Assembly: GCA_037957365.1 (NCBI GenBank) | Contig: JARHVA010008428.1 | Coordinates: 366,001 to 430,000 of the forward strand | Source: Torreya grandis | Lineage: Eukaryota; Streptophyta; Pinopsida; Cupressales; Taxaceae | Reading direction: 5' to 3' | Length of the DNA: 64,000 bases | Part shown: piece after piece, positions 13,568 through 26,295 of the stretch | Position numbering within the stretch: the stretch's first letter is position 1 | Layout: each line of letters opens with the position of its first letter | Made by a program: the position numbers and the translations under genes | Notes under the pieces: generated by a model | Told to the model about the DNA's origin: nothing | Databases searched by the model: none | The model's input: the letters and a program-made list of their open reading frames with translations, nothing else

Positions 13568-13577
13568 TTCCCCCAAT
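13568..13577 (-). promoter_or_regulatory. Polypurine tract of element B
   Basis: The minus strand reads ATTGGGGGAA immediately before the TG that starts the 3' LTR, as expected for the plus-strand primer of a retroelement. A near-identical sequence (CATTGGGGGAATC) lies at about 14,826-14,838, so a duplicated or alternative tract exists. Confidence 0.5.
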
Positions 13578-14188
13578 ATGGTGTAAGGATGAGTTGTGCC
13601 AAGTCCATTGAGATCACTGAATCTTAATCATATAAACTAAATATAAACATAATATAGCTAATCTAACTAATATCATCAGAATTAAATTGTATAACCATAT
13701 CAACCCATAATAATAAAAATATTTATAATTACATCAAGGTGTTTGAATATTTATCACACTATTGAAGGGAGCCCATAATTGTAGCTTAAAAAACCTAACT
13801 AGTGTATCTTGGTAAGGTCTATGCATGGATATTGATATAATTGAATAGTGTATCTATAATTTTGGTGCATTTTTATGGCATGTTAACCTTAAATATTTCT
13901 CAACATGAGGCATATGTCAAAATACAAACTATGATCTTTAAAATGTATATAATATGTCTCATAAATCTAAAAACAATTGTACCAAATCTATGAAAATTAG
14001 TACCAAATACATATAATTTTTTCATAAGTGTATATATGAATCATGTAAATTGTATCAAATTATACCAATTATACTAACTACATGTCTATATACTCATGTC
14101 TCCATGACATGCTCCACTAATATTCCCCTCTCTTTTGACGTAAGGGGAATGAAATGTGATAGTCACCTTATCTCAAAAGGATAAGATA

Positions 14189-14193
14189 ACTAC

Positions 14194-14231
<38 letters not shown>

Positions 14232-14237
14232 GTAGTA
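14189..14237. repeat. (AT)n microsatellite inside a perfect inverted repeat
   Basis: The AT tract (about 14,196-14,229) is flanked by ACTACATTATA on the left and TATAATGTAGT on the right, so the whole 49-bp stretch is self-complementary and can fold into a hairpin. Confidence 0.85.
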
Positions 14238-15062
14238 AACAAACATATAGTGATATCATGTCTAAGTAGATGTATCAATGAATCTCATAATATGCAAACA
14301 TAATAAACCCTAATTTGCATGATATGGATCATGATAATGTATAGAATAAATAATATCAACAAATAATAAATCACACATGAAAAATTACTCAATGTTACTC
14401 AAATATAAGTATAAGGATATTACAAACAAGAAACATGTTAAAATTAGGCACACTCAAAGGAAAAGATAGTTTCAAATGTCTAGACACCAAAGAAATAATC
14501 AAAACTTAGGGCACAGAGGCAAAAAAAAGGAACATTTTCAAAATTTTCATAATAAATAAAAATAAACAAACAATAATTACACTCAAGTAAGGAAAATGAT
14601 AAGATTAAATAATTGAAATATAAGTGACTAGCATAATTATGTTATACTAGTCCTTGCATACATGAATTATAGAAATGTCATATTAGAATGACATGAAGCA
14701 CACTATGTAAGATAGTAACATGAGAATAGGCATGTGTTAGCATTATTATATAGTATCAACATGATAATTTAAAATAATTATAAAATAATAGAACCCATAT
14801 CAATCATGATCAATAGAAGCAAGATTCCCCCAATGTGGTGTTTCATGTGTGTAGAGGAAAGGTCCAACATCTACATGCTAATGTGTCATGGATATAGTGT
14901 ATGCATGTATCACACTCAAATATATATGAAACATATGTTTATAAATAAATGGTATGATATATACTAAAATAAAGTAAAAATCTTATGAAAAAGCCAGTAA
15001 ACATGAAAAACACTAAATATTTTTGTATTTTTGATTTATTTGAATGTTTTTTTATTTTATTG

Positions 15063-15066
<4 letters not shown>

Positions 15067-15093
<27 letters not shown>
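15067..15093. repeat. (AT)n microsatellite
   Basis: A 27-bp pure AT alternation just outside the C-terminal end of the element B integrase remnant. Confidence 0.9.
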
Positions 15094-15097
<4 letters not shown>

Positions 15098-15250
15098 TTT
15101 TGGATATGCTTATGTTTATTATTTACACAAATTAATATTATTCATTCAAATCTTGAGGGGTTTTCCTTCAATTGTAGCCAAGTATTATATACATTTTCCC
15201 AAATTTTTGTAATTGTGAATGGGCACAACCAATTTAGTTTGAATTTCCCT

Positions 15251-16450
15251 TTTTTGTCTTTTTTTGCATTGGTATTGTTTGAGTTTATTTTATTACTATA
15301 GAACCTATATTAAACTCACATGGTTTAAATTTATTATTTTAAGATTACTTAACTCAATCTAGATAAACATGTAGATGTTCAATAACCTACATGTATTTTG
15401 TACCTAACTATTCCAACTAAAATAATTACTTTTCAAGATACTCATTGTATTGAATAGTATCCTTAAGAGAAACCTATAAAGATATGATTTGAAGCTCATT
15501 GGTATAATTTCCTATGTACCATAAACCAAGGAATAAAGTGTGGCTCGAGTAGGTATATAAACACTATTGCATTGCATTATGCCCATAAGGTGTAAACCAT
15601 CTATTATTCCAATATATATTGTATCTTTAAACTATTTTTCCAAATAACTTAACAATAGTATTATTTTTTATTTTTACTTGACCATTACCCTATGGGTAGT
15701 ATGGTGTAGAGAATCATGTATGATTTTGTAACTATTGCAAAAAAAAATTCACTATTTTATTTTTAAATGATGACCTATTATCTATAATAATAATTGAAGG
15801 TAAACTAAACATGGAAATAATATTAATCATCAAGAATCTACATATGTCATCTCTAGTGGTAAACTTGAGGGGAATTCCCTCAACCCATTTTAAAAAAAAT
15901 ATTATGTAATTATAATTATGAATTTATGGGGTCCTGCTAATACCATATTTATTTTTAAAATTAAATCAAATCCTAAAAGGGAGAATCACCATGATGAGAT
16001 AATTGGTTGTAAATCTTGAGATGGAACATAATTTAAATTATAATATTTTTGACATTAGACACATAATATAGCATGTTCGAGACATTATTATTCCTTTATG
16101 GGCTAATGATAACCCTACCATAATAAATTATGGGATATTTATGTTCCATTAAAGTGTCCCCCACACTCACTATCATGCATCTCTAGAAAAGTAATTCTCA
16201 CTTCATCTATTTTAAGACATTAGAGTAACTATCCATTGAAATTATGCTTGAACAAGGCATCCAGAATAATAACATACAAAATTGCTTCTCACTATATTTT
16301 ACACTTATCATTTTGAGTAAAATAAAATGGTATAAAATTTTAATATAGGAAGTTATATATATCATTATACCACTCTATATTTACTTTACTATATATGATT
16401 ATAAGAACTACTAGAGTATCCATTTTATCTAATGTAATTGAAGTCTATCA
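15251..16450 (-). pseudogene. Gypsy integrase remnant (element B, distal copy)
   Basis: Integrase would join the cDNA ends to chromosomal DNA in the nucleus. The minus strand reads WVEGIPLKFTTRDDICRFL, then IISMFSLPSIIIIDNRSSFK, the catalytic-core strand carrying the second aspartate (DN followed by R instead of G). Next comes PIG with a stop where the family has PQGNGQVE, so the glutamate region is broken. A downstream stretch reads YIPTRATLYSLVYGT, matching the TPTGATPFSLVYG block near the core's end. The zinc-binding N-terminus is too decayed to read. Several in-frame stops make it non-functional. Its upstream part is repeated in the neighbouring tandem unit. Confidence 0.75.
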
Positions 16451-16780
16451 TAACTATCATATCATAATATTTATGTAATCACTAGCAATATCTAGGGGAA
16501 TTAATGATGTGACACTAGCCATTGCATCCACATGAAGATTATCCCTACAAGGGATACTTTTGATAGAAAATGTGTAGAAGGTTTCTTTCAATGTGTCTAC
16601 CATTTTTTGGTATGGAATAAAATGCTCTTATTTTATTTTATAATGATTTTTAATTTGATTAAAATAAAATTATAGTCACCATAAACCCTAAATATGCTTG
16701 ACATGAAGGTTTTGTGTTATATATAACATGATGATCAAGTCTTCATATTCTACTATATTGTTGGTGTATGAAAAATCCAT

Positions 16781-17040
16781 TCAATAATAAAATGTCATAT
16801 ATTCTCCTAAAATGGCACACATCATACATATATATCCATAAAAAGACATATTACATATATTTTGTGATACATGATAGGTTTCTACCTCATCATAGGAAGC
16901 CTCAGTCATTGGAAAATTATTATATAATGGAGTTGTGACTAGTTTATCAACTATAACTTGGCCTTTAACAATTTTTTGATATATGAATTTAATATCAAAT
17001 TCCATGAGTTCCATAACCTATTTATCTATTCTTCATAATC
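16781..17040 (-). pseudogene. Gypsy RNase H C-terminal tail (duplicated copy)
   Basis: The minus strand reads MELMEFDIKFIYQKIVKGQV followed by IVDKLVTTPLYNNFPM. This corresponds to the end of gypsy RNase H and the linker to integrase (LMEFDLKFV..KAIKGQAIADQLA..P in the family). It is the copy that lies downstream in the tandem duplication. It has no start or complete domain of its own and is a fragment of the broken pol. Confidence 0.7.
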
Positions 17041-17220
17041 AATGTGTTTTTTTTTTTGAGAAAATTTAATGGGTCTTGTTTTATTATGACATGAATATCA
17101 TTATGAATCATGTAGTTCATAGTATCTGCATAGCAAATACTAATACCAAACATAGTTTTTCTATTGTAGCATACTTGCATTCATAACTAACCAATTGATA
17201 GCTAATGTAATAAATTATTC

Positions 17221-18430
17221 CTTCCCTATGTGTTGTATGGTGTAGAAAAGAATGTATGATTCTATATCTATTGAATAAAATGTTTCACTACTTTATTCTT
17301 AAATGATGACCCATTATCTGTAATAATATTTGAAGGTAAACTAAACATGGATATGATATTAATCATCAAGAATCTACATGTCATCTCTAGTGGGAAACTC
17401 GAGGGGAATTCCCTCTACCCATTTTTAAAAAAATATTATAAAATTTTGATTATGAATTTATGGGGTCCTACTAATACCAAATTTATTTTTTAAATTAAAT
17501 CAAATCCCAAAAGGGAGAATGGCCATGGTGAGATAATTGGTTGTAAATCTCGAGATGAAACATAATTTAAATTACAATATTGTTGACATTGGATAGATAA
17601 TATAGCATGTTTGACACATTATTATTCCATTATAGGCTGATGATAAACCTACCATAATAAATTATGGGATATTGATGCTCCACTTAAGTGTCTCCCACAC
17701 TCACTATCATGCATCTCTAGAAGAGTAATTCTCACTTCATCTTTGTTAAGACATTAGAGTAACTGTCCATTGAAATTGTGTTTAAACAAGGCATCCACAG
17801 TAATAGAATACCAAAGTGACTCTCACTATATTTTAAAATTATCATTTCGAGTAAAATAAAATGGTATAAAATTTTAATATAGGAAATTATATATATCATT
17901 ATACCACATTGTATTTACTGCACTATGTGTGATTATAAGAACTACTCGAGTATCCATTTTATCTAATGTAATTGAAGGCTAGAATAACTATCATATCATA
18001 AAATTTATGTAATCACCAATAATATCTAGGGTAAATAATGATGTGACACTAGACATTACATCCACATGAAGATTATCCCTACAAGGGATACTTTCAATAG
18101 AATATGTGTAGAAGGTTTCTTTCGATGTGTCTACTATTTTTTTGTATGGAATAAAATGCTCTTATTTTGTTTGATAATGATATTTAATTTGATTAAAAAA
18201 TTAATAATATTATCCATACACCTAAATATTCTTGACATGAAGGTTTTGTGTTATATATAAAATGATGATCAATTCTTCATATTCAACCATATTGTTGTTG
18301 TATGAAAAATCCATTCAATAATAAAATGTCATATATTCTCCTAAAATGGCACACGTCATACATATATATCCATAAAAAAACATATGCCATGTATTGTGTG
18401 ATACAAGATAGGTTTATACCTCATCATAGG
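17221..18430 (-). pseudogene. Gypsy integrase N-terminal part (element B, proximal copy)
   Basis: This is the unit 2 copy of the integrase region. The minus strand again reads WVEGIPLEFPTRDDM (about 17,400) followed by sequence equivalent to the second catalytic strand near 17,300, now out of frame. The copy ends at the tandem junction (about 17,221), so the original integrase was interrupted here by the duplicated RNase H tail. The family and role are as for the distal copy. Confidence 0.65.
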
Positions 18431-18780
18431 AAGTCTCAGTCATTGGAAAATTATTAGATAATAAAGTTGTGACTCATTGATCAATCATAACTTGGCCTTT
18501 AACATTTTTTTGAGATATGAAGTTAAGATCAAATTCCATGAGTTGCATAACCTATTTATATATTCTTCCTAATTGATGTCTTTTATTCATGAAATTTTTT
18601 AATGTGTATTATTTAATTATGACATGAATCTCATTATTAAACATGTAGTTTCATAGTATCTGCATAGCAAATACTAATACCAAACATATTTTTTCCATTT
18701 TAGCATACTTGTATTCATAACTAACCAATTGAAAACTAATGTAATAAATAATTACTTACATGTGATCATAATCATATTAT
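18431..18780 (-). pseudogene. Gypsy RNase H C-terminal region (proximal copy)
   Basis: The minus strand carries the same HGTLMEFDL..KGQ-type sequence as 16,781-17,040, here as a diverged version near 18,480-18,545, directly downstream of the RT remnant. Catalytic residues cannot be assigned. This is the copy still joined to RT, so it is probably the original position in the element. Confidence 0.55.
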
Positions 18781-18799
18781 GTTAATAAGGTCTATATGG

Positions 18800-19800
18800 C
18801 CTCATCAATCTCTAAAATATAAAGAAGCAACAATCTATTTGGTATTGGTGGCATAAACACTAGTGGATTTGGTAAATATTTTTTGATTACATCACAATTC
18901 TTCTCATAGATATTGTCCCAAGAAAAAATAGTATCATTATTTAATATATGTGTGAAAGGTATGGTTTTATCAACTATTTTAGTTATAAAACATATAATTT
19001 CTTGAATTATACCTTGTAAACGTCATAGCTACTTTAAGTTGGTGGTGGCATCTTAAGAATGGCACTTAATTTTTTTGGATCAAGATTGATACCACATAGA
19101 AATAATATAACCCAAAAGTTTTAATTTAAATACACATTGAACTTTCTTAAACATTTAAATATATGTCATAAATCTATAAAATGATCTTTAACATGCTTAT
19201 ATTTTGATAATAAATAAAAAACATAATATTTGATAGCATTGTGAATAAAATCATGAAAAATGTAAGTAATTTTACTTTGATATGTATCTATAACATTATT
19301 AAGTGAAAAAGTTATGGAAATATAATAAAATTATCCCCATGGTGTGGTGAATGTCATATTTTCTTGATCTATAGGGTTAATCTCTATTTGATTATAACCA
19401 AAAACACCATCCATGAATGAAAATATCTCATACCCAATAGTTAAATCAATTATCATTCCTATGTTAGTTAGTGGAAAACCATTTTTTGGATAAGATTTAT
19501 TTAAATTGTGAAAATTTGTGAAATATTGAATGTCACCATTAATATTGGTGATAAGCACTATATTATAAACCTAATCAAAATGTGTAATTTATCTAACAAT
19601 TCATGCATTTAAAATTCTTTGAATCTCATCTCTAATAAGTAGGGATAACTTGGGGTGCATATTGTGGATATTTTTCTTGATGAGTTTTACATCTAGATAT
19701 TATAACATGTTGTACATTACCACATATTGGTCAATTTCAGGCATGTTAGAATAAGCCCAATAAAATAACTATGGATAATCATGTAAAACCTATTGATAAG
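18800..19800 (-). pseudogene. Gypsy reverse transcriptase (element B)
   Basis: RT copies element RNA into cDNA. The minus strand reads NMPEIDQYVVMYNML and NMHPKLSLLIRDEIQRIL, the conserved entry to plant gypsy RT. An intact 75-codon block (19,558-19,331) follows with NGDIQYFTNFHNLNKSYPKN, FPLTNIGMIIDLTIGYEIFS and GYNQIEINPIDQENMTFTTP. The TDFRNLN and SxxDGxSGYNQ motifs of RT are still visible. The catalytic YVDD should lie near 19,220 and is degraded to a YYVFF-like reading. Frameshifts and stops begin straight after the block. The start is not definable because RT is internal to a polyprotein. Confidence 0.85.
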
Positions 19801-20100
19801 TTTTGATTTCATCTTCTTAAAACATTATAGCTAATAATACTAGTTGAGAATATTGATCTATTCCATAATGCACTATTTTTTCATTAAATAAGGTGGATCT
19901 TTGTTCAAAAAATGTAGTAAGAATAGTGTTATGCACCTTAAGTAGAATATTACAATCATTGTTATCACTAAAGTAAGCATGAGTAAATGTGGTATGAGGA
20001 AACCTATTTTTATGATAGAATGAAGGTAGATCCTCATATGCCCCCACACAATCCAAAACTAAATCATCATTGTAAACCTCATCCAATGTCTAAATTTTTG
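19801..20100 (-). pseudogene. Gypsy polyprotein linker between protease and RT (element B)
   Basis: The minus strand is open for 89 codons (20,086-19,817) and reads MDEVYNDDLVLDCVGAYEDL, then THAYFSDNNDCNILLKVH. It runs on into the RT entry region, so it is the linker preceding RT in this long gypsy polyprotein. It has no known enzymatic motif. The continuity with RT and the acidic character seen in the matching segment of element C support the call. Confidence 0.6.
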
Positions 20101-21072
20101 GTGAATCACTCTCATAAATTTAATCATGGTTGAAAAGTGGTAGGTCAAAATTAGCATTAGGTAGATGCATACATTTAGAAGTGGATTTTACAAAACATAA
20201 GTGACTAGATTACTCTATTTGTGAGATACATATTTTGTTGAAAACCAAAAGCCTTGTCAAATTTTATTGTTTGATATGAAAGTAGGATGCATGAACCTTA
20301 CTCATGTTTCCTAATACTTGACCTTTATATCCATGTTTTACCAATTATCTAGAGCCAAAATTGAAATTGTGAAAGTGTGGTGTGTAAGAGTTTATTGGAT
20401 GGATTATCACACAATGTTTTGAAGGATTTATATCAATTGCACATGTATAAATGAACCATTGGTGGAAAAATAGTAAATATGTGTGAAAATTATATGGAAT
20501 CATTTACATATCATGTATCAAGTACATATTGAAAGTATGTTGTAAGTTATATCATTTGACATAACTTGACATAAATTAGGTAAGGTATGCAGTCCCTTAA
20601 TATTATGCAATGTTATTTATCTTAATGCCATTCATGAAATTTCATCAAATCCATTGATAATCAAACTTTAGGATTCCAAATGTTTGGCCTCAGTTAAAAT
20701 TAAATAAATGAAATATATATTTCAAATATTAACCCCAATCCATTATCCACAAGTACCCTTTTAAATATCTTATTGAGGACACATACTTGAATATATAAGG
20801 GAAAACATTAATAAATAATATGATGGGTGGGTAGATATTCATTTTTTAAAGAAATATTATGTTCTATCCATTTGATAGAATTGAACATAGATGCCACATA
20901 TGGCAGCTCAACATTACTTGGCAAGGTTGTCATTCTTAATGCTTCAAAGAGAATTTATTTGTATTGGGAAGATTTATGTAATAAATTTAAGAGTGAAATA
21001 TTATCAAGGACCTCATTAGAGTGGCTATACATATTATATGAATATGATACTTGTTTCATGAACTCCCTTTGA
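20101..21072 (-). pseudogene. Gypsy pre-protease and protease region (element B)
   Basis: On the minus strand the segment 21,072-20,827 reads NEVLDNISLLNLLHKSSQYK, then FEALRMTTLPSNVELPYVAS. This matches in kind the helical pre-protease segment seen in element C (SILEILKK..YKDILYAMLRD..LP). Downstream, near 20,400-20,250, the frame carries HGYKGQVLGNMSKV-like sequence, but the catalytic aspartate turn could not be located. The plus-strand frame over 20,827-21,072 is the shadow of this segment. Confidence 0.5.
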
Positions 21073-21384
21073 TTCTTAGTAGTAACATGTAGTAACTCAT
21101 TATAAACATTATGATAATAAATGGTATGTATTAATACACTTGTTTAAGTTTTATCATGTTTTTAACTCCATTTAATTATGGTTTTAAGTAATATATCAAT
21201 GTATGAAATAAAAAAAGTAAAAAACTATAATTATGTACTATAAAAAGGAATAATTACTAGTTTTATTCAATTTTAAAAATATTTAATTACTTTGAAATTG
21301 AAATAAATCTAATTTCTAACAAATGTTAATAATTCAAAATTTAGAAAATCTTAGGCCAAGCTAGAATTTACATAAGAAGACTCA

Positions 21385-21404
21385 GAGTTATAGTTCACCA
21401 AATA
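21385..21404 (-). promoter_or_regulatory. Primer-binding-site-like sequence of element B
   Basis: The minus strand reads ATTTGGTGAACTATAACTC directly after the LTR end. The TTTGGTGA start is typical of the site used by Tat/Ogre-like elements, and the remainder is decayed. It marks the inner end of the 5' LTR. Confidence 0.4.
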
Positions 21405-22790
21405 TTTAACCCTTTTTGGAATTAAGGATTAACATGAAAGATTAGCCCAATAAAATAAGGAACAAATTTATCTAAAAAATAGGTCAGTTAAATGAATTTA
21501 TAGTCTAATGATATTTTGATAAGATATAATGAATATAATAAAGTGCTAAATATGGAAGGTACAACATTGAATATTATTATAGTAGTAATATGAAGTATAA
21601 ATTATACTTATCTTGTTGCCAATGTGTAATAACATCTGACTAGTGTAGGTGTAGTAGTGGACTATCTAAAGATTTGGATCCCATCATCAGATTATGAATA
21701 TTTACTTTATGTCAGTCTAGACACTTACATTACCTTGTGAATACTAGCATCTACGTTAGTGTCATGATTATACCATTAATGTATGGTATGGAATATAAAA
21801 TCTCTTTTTAAAATTACACATATTATTTTTAGGTTTGGATATCTCTTTGTAGATTATTTTTTTGGATCTCATATATAGTTTATCGCCATTAGTCTTTTAA
21901 TCAAAACCTTATATCCTCTAATTAGGTCATGACATATTATAAAAATGGGGGTTATTAGGTAAAGTGAAGTCAAGTTGACATTAAATAACTCTTTTTGAGT
22001 TAGTGATACTTACATATCCATATAATTCAAATAGGTCCTTAGTCTAATGTAGTTATCCCTTTATGTGAGCTTGTGTGGGAACAATGGTGTAATATGTTAT
22101 ATGTGAGTGCATGTAGTGATCTAGATTGAAATTTGAAAAATGCCACTCATGAAATGTTATTTGAATGATTTATACCTATAATAATATTGATTATATGACT
22201 AATTTATAAATATGGAAAAATAGGTCAGTAGAACTTAGTTTTGTGAAATAATTAGTGAGATCGAATAGATACTTACTTGGTATTTTCTAGATGAATAATG
22301 AGTAGGATTTGTTTTGTATTTATAATGCACCTTTTGAAAATATTCTCAAGGATGGTTAAGTAAGATAAATAGTCTAACCTATACATATTTTAAGATTTTA
22401 AAAAATTGTTATTTTTAGGGTACAAAACCTAGCATGAGATCTAGGACATTAACATTAATGCTAGCATCCAATTATAAACTATAGTACCTTAGATAATAGA
22501 GAAATGTTGAAGCTCTATAATTGATAGTGAAGGATATATATAAGGTTTTAAACATACTATGGGCTACAAGTGATATGGTAATAATAATATTAAGGTAAAA
22601 CCATAAGATAATGATTAAGGCACATTGAGATGGTTAACACAAACCTTTTATATATGATGAGGTAATGAATTGAAGGGTAGATCCTTGAGTGATATTTGTC
22701 AAGTGTGTAAAACTAGTTTATCATGTAAAATCCAGATTTGAGTATCTACAACTTGATAAAAATGACATGGATACATATAGTTTATATATA
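21405..22790 (-). repeat. 5' LTR of gypsy element B (outer part lost)
   Basis: This is the direct repeat partner of 11,895-13,370. Similarity stops near 22,760-22,790, so the first 200-300 bp of the LTR in element orientation are missing or replaced. By eye the pair is only about 75-80% identical, pointing to an old insertion. Confidence 0.65.
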
Positions 22791-24193
22791 CTAGTTAAAA
22801 TTTATATATGATACCTTATTAATTTTTTGCATGACAAGATAAAAAGTGCTTGATTATTATGTGTGGTCATTGGCCTTGCATGTATAAATCTTGATTTTAT
22901 GGCATCATCATGCCATTATCAGGTGGCCCTTATAACTTATTTGATTATGTGACATGCATATGTCCCTTGTATGTGGACTTTAGGATCCACATGTGATATA
23001 TTATACAAATTAAATGACATTACTTATATGTTCATCTATTCTTACTATGGTGACTTGATTCATATCGTGTACTATTTATACATCTACTCTCTACTTTGGT
23101 GTCATGATACATATCATGCTTATGATACTTATATGCTTCAAGCATATATATTTATATTGCATTAAAATTAAATGTTATATACAAATATTATGATGTAACA
23201 CACTCAAAATTAAAAAGTGAGACTACATGATTACATCTTTCACATATTACGTAGCTTTTATTTTTAGATAAATGACTTGCAAGATACATCCCTCATCTCA
23301 AAAGGTAGGAATTAAAATAGGTTTCAAGAAGACAATTTATATTAAGATAATTTTAGATTTGTGGCATTGTATAGTTTCAAAATTATAGTAAGATTCATAA
23401 TTTTTAGATTTTGGTGGTATGTGACATGCATGTGCACTAATTCCTATAAATACAAGTGGAAAATTTTAAGAAAATTACAATTTTAAATATCTTAAAAGTT
23501 AAAAATTCTTTTAAAATAAAATAAAATAAAATTATAGTATAGGGGGAATCATATTAATTAATGTTCAAGTTACTATATGAAAATTTTAAAATTTCTCAAA
23601 GTCATTATTGACCAAATTTGACCCTTCAAGTCAAATTGGGACCCTTATAGGTAAAAAAATGATCTTTAGATGTTATATGGGTATAATATTTTTTCATAGG
23701 GTGTGTTATAGTCTATTTTATGTAATTCAATGTCATTTTATCCTTAGTCATGGTCTAATTAGTCTATATGTCATTTTGAGTCACTTAGTGGCCATTTAGG
23801 GGTCATATATGCAAATGACATAGTTTTCAAGGTGTAAAAGTGTATTAATTTTTCTTAAAAATCAAATATTTAATATTATATATAAATAATATCAATCCCA
23901 TCTAAAGCTTGCAGGTTATCTAACTAAGAAAAAAAAACTAAAAAAGGAAGAGTTTAGCACTTGTACAACCCATAAAGGAATGTCATACATGGGAGAAGGT
24001 CATGTAATCAATATTAATGTTAATAATACTCATATAATTTATTTTCATTATTTTTAAGTGATAAAAAATTCCCAAACCCATTTTACTCCTTGTTCACCCT
24101 TCTAGACACATAGAACCAGTTAGCAGGGTTATGCTTGGCACGACCAGGTGGAGAAGTTTTAGAGTAAAAAAATTTGTGGGGAGTTAAATTAAA

Positions 24194-24244
<51 letters not shown>

Positions 24245-26295
24245 TTTCATAAAAATATTTTAATAATATATCAAATTTTATTTATGAATCATCTCTAACA
24301 AGTTGACTAGATTTTTTTGCTCACTCTTTCCTACACCCTATAGGTTTTTCTCTACTTTGGATAAGTCCATACAATTCAATTGGTAATTTTGAATATATAT
24401 GATTTTTAATATATAATTTCATGTGATAAATTATTTTTATCACATATTGAAGGTATTTTATAACTTAAATTACTCACTTTGTAGGAAGGTGTTGATAGTG
24501 AACTTGCACTTCAATTTCACCATTTGTAGAAAGTCTCTTTCTCTAAAATGGCTTGAATCCATTTTGAAATGGTGTATTTATCATTCAAATGGGGTAAATA
24601 AAATATTATTATTTCAAATTTTCAACCTCCAAGGTTAGCATCATAGATTTTTACAATTCATTAGCATGCATAGTCAACTCCCATCTCCTACTCACACTCA
24701 GTCATGATTTATGAAAGCTCTAAAAGCATCCACAAAAGTATGATGAAGGATTCAAAGTTTTGAGACATACTATAGTAACATTAGTTAGTTAAATAATATT
24801 TAAAATGCTAAAAAAGGACTATTATAGTCATATACAACACTTTAACAGAGTCTTCTATGAATGTGCACCTATAGGTGCTTGAAAGAGGAAAATCACATTG
24901 GAATAGAGGTTTTGAAACTAGTTTCAAGAAATTCATAATTATATATACCCATTTGGAGAGTTTTAAAAGATTATAGGTATGTTTATAAGGTAAAAAATAA
25001 TTAAAATTTTCCACACTTACATTCACTGCCTACACAGATGCAAAATTCCACTTACATGCGACACTAATAGAGAACTGAAAACTCTTAATAGAGTAGACTA
25101 GACACGTTGAAACCATTAATAAAGTCCTAAAATGTTTAAAATGTCATAACACATGTTTTTAACTATAATTGGGTAGTAAATATGGGATACTATCTCCAAA
25201 AGTTGAAAATGTTGTGTTTAGGGACTAAATCCCTAAAACACAAAAATAGAGCACATGGTCATTTTGTGGATATCATATGACCAAGTTATCAAGACTCTGG
25301 GTGCATATAAGTGACTAAGTATTTTAGTATAAAAATAGGATAAATAATCTAAAAAATTTTGGAGGTAGATTATCAATGGAAATTGGTTTTTGGAAAGTCC
25401 AAATTTGCACTTTTATACACTAAACTCAAACAGTGGCATCTACAAAATTTGATCTCCAACTAGACTCTTCACCCAAGGTTATAGTAATAAACCATGTTTC
25501 CATGATAAAATGGTTATAGGTAATTAAATTAGTATTTATTACATAAATGGACACTTAAATATAATTATATACTATGTTTTGGGTCCCATACACACTTACA
25601 TGTGTCCATATGAAAGTACTCACCTACTGTTGATTGAGAGGTGACAGTAAGCTATAAAAAAATGGTTAGAAGATATGTACATGAATTGGATTGGTATATA
25701 AATTTATTGGTATGGTTAAAAACACATTTATAATATCTTAAAACACTATATCCAAGGTTTAAAAATGCATGACCACCTACATGTGTCACGTTTGAAGAAG
25801 AAACATAGAAAACACAATCAACTACCTATGACTAGTCTTGAGAATAATTCAAGCTCAAAGTATGAGATGAATAATAACATGGATGAAATTATTATTAGAA
25901 TATTTTATGAGGTCTCATGAAATTTTTTCAAACCATAATCCATAAAATTTCATCTAAAAGTTCCTTTCCCAAATAGGAAACATAATCAAGTACCTTGACT
26001 AGTCAAGTGTGGGGCGAGACTTGAAGGGTTTTAGCAAAGGTTGTAATGAATAAATCAATGGAATGGAATAAAAAATGAAATTTAAATCTCATGAGATCAT
26101 CATATTAATAAATTATAACATAAAAACCTTTTCAAATGCATCACACACTCCACATGGTAAAAATCCTACACACAATCTACCTTCTAGGGGTCTATTTTAG
26201 GTTTTAGAGGAGTTAGAAGATTTAAAGACATAATAAAAGGCATAATTTTTATGAAGAGGATATAAATAAATTATATAATCCCATAAAAAAATTAT
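22791..26295. other. AT-rich stretch, no coding features
   Basis: No domain, LTR end or RNA gene was recognised. A roughly 50-bp imperfect tandem pair (CATCTATTCTTACT.. and CATCTACTCTCTAC..) lies at about 23,033-23,135 and accounts for the open frame there. An AT microsatellite lies at 24,195-24,242. This may include element C internal sequence beyond recognition. Confidence 0.4.
24195..24242. repeat. (AT)n microsatellite
   Basis: A 48-bp uninterrupted AT alternation in otherwise unassigned sequence. Confidence 0.95.

Larger units (their letters stand above)
13578..15250 (-). other. Element B 3' untranslated region with microsatellites
   Basis: There is no coding similarity between the end of integrase and the polypurine tract. 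The region holds two AT microsatellites and the second polypurine-like sequence near 14,830. The open frames at 14,985-15,301 run over the second microsatellite and have no recognisable domain. Confidence 0.45.
15685..18755. repeat. Tandem duplication, two units of about 1,535 bp
   Basis: Unit 1 (15,685-17,220) and unit 2 (17,221-18,755) align throughout with an offset of 1,534-1,536 bp and identity of roughly 85-90% by eye. Landmarks are ATGGTGTAGA at 15,701 and 17,237, GGGGAATTCCCTC near 15,879 and 17,402, CACATGAAGATTATCCC near 16,531 and 18,062, and AGCATACTTG at 17,168 and 18,702. Each unit spans, on the minus strand, the end of RNase H and the first part of integrase. The duplication is diverged, so it is old, but it postdates at least part of the element's history. 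Confidence 0.9.
11895..22790 (-). mobile_element. Gypsy element B, minus strand, Tat/Ogre-like, heavily decayed
   Basis: The LTR-related sequences at 11,895-13,567 and 21,405-22,790 are direct repeats. Between them, read on the minus strand from high to low coordinates, lie pre-protease, protease, RT, RNase H and integrase remnants in the canonical gypsy order. There is room for only about 300 bp between the 5' LTR and the pre-protease segment, so most or all of gag is missing. Stops and frameshifts occur throughout. The RNase H/integrase part is tandemly duplicated. The element sits inside the proposed element C in opposite orientation and should therefore be the younger of the two. Confidence 0.75.

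Noticed and set aside
20827..21072. 81-codon plus-strand frame
   Set aside because: The minus strand of the same stretch reads as the gypsy pre-protease segment of element B, so this is its shadow.
23033..23135. A small gene at 22,971-23,165
   Set aside because: The frame spans an imperfect 50-bp tandem pair and has no recognisable domain.
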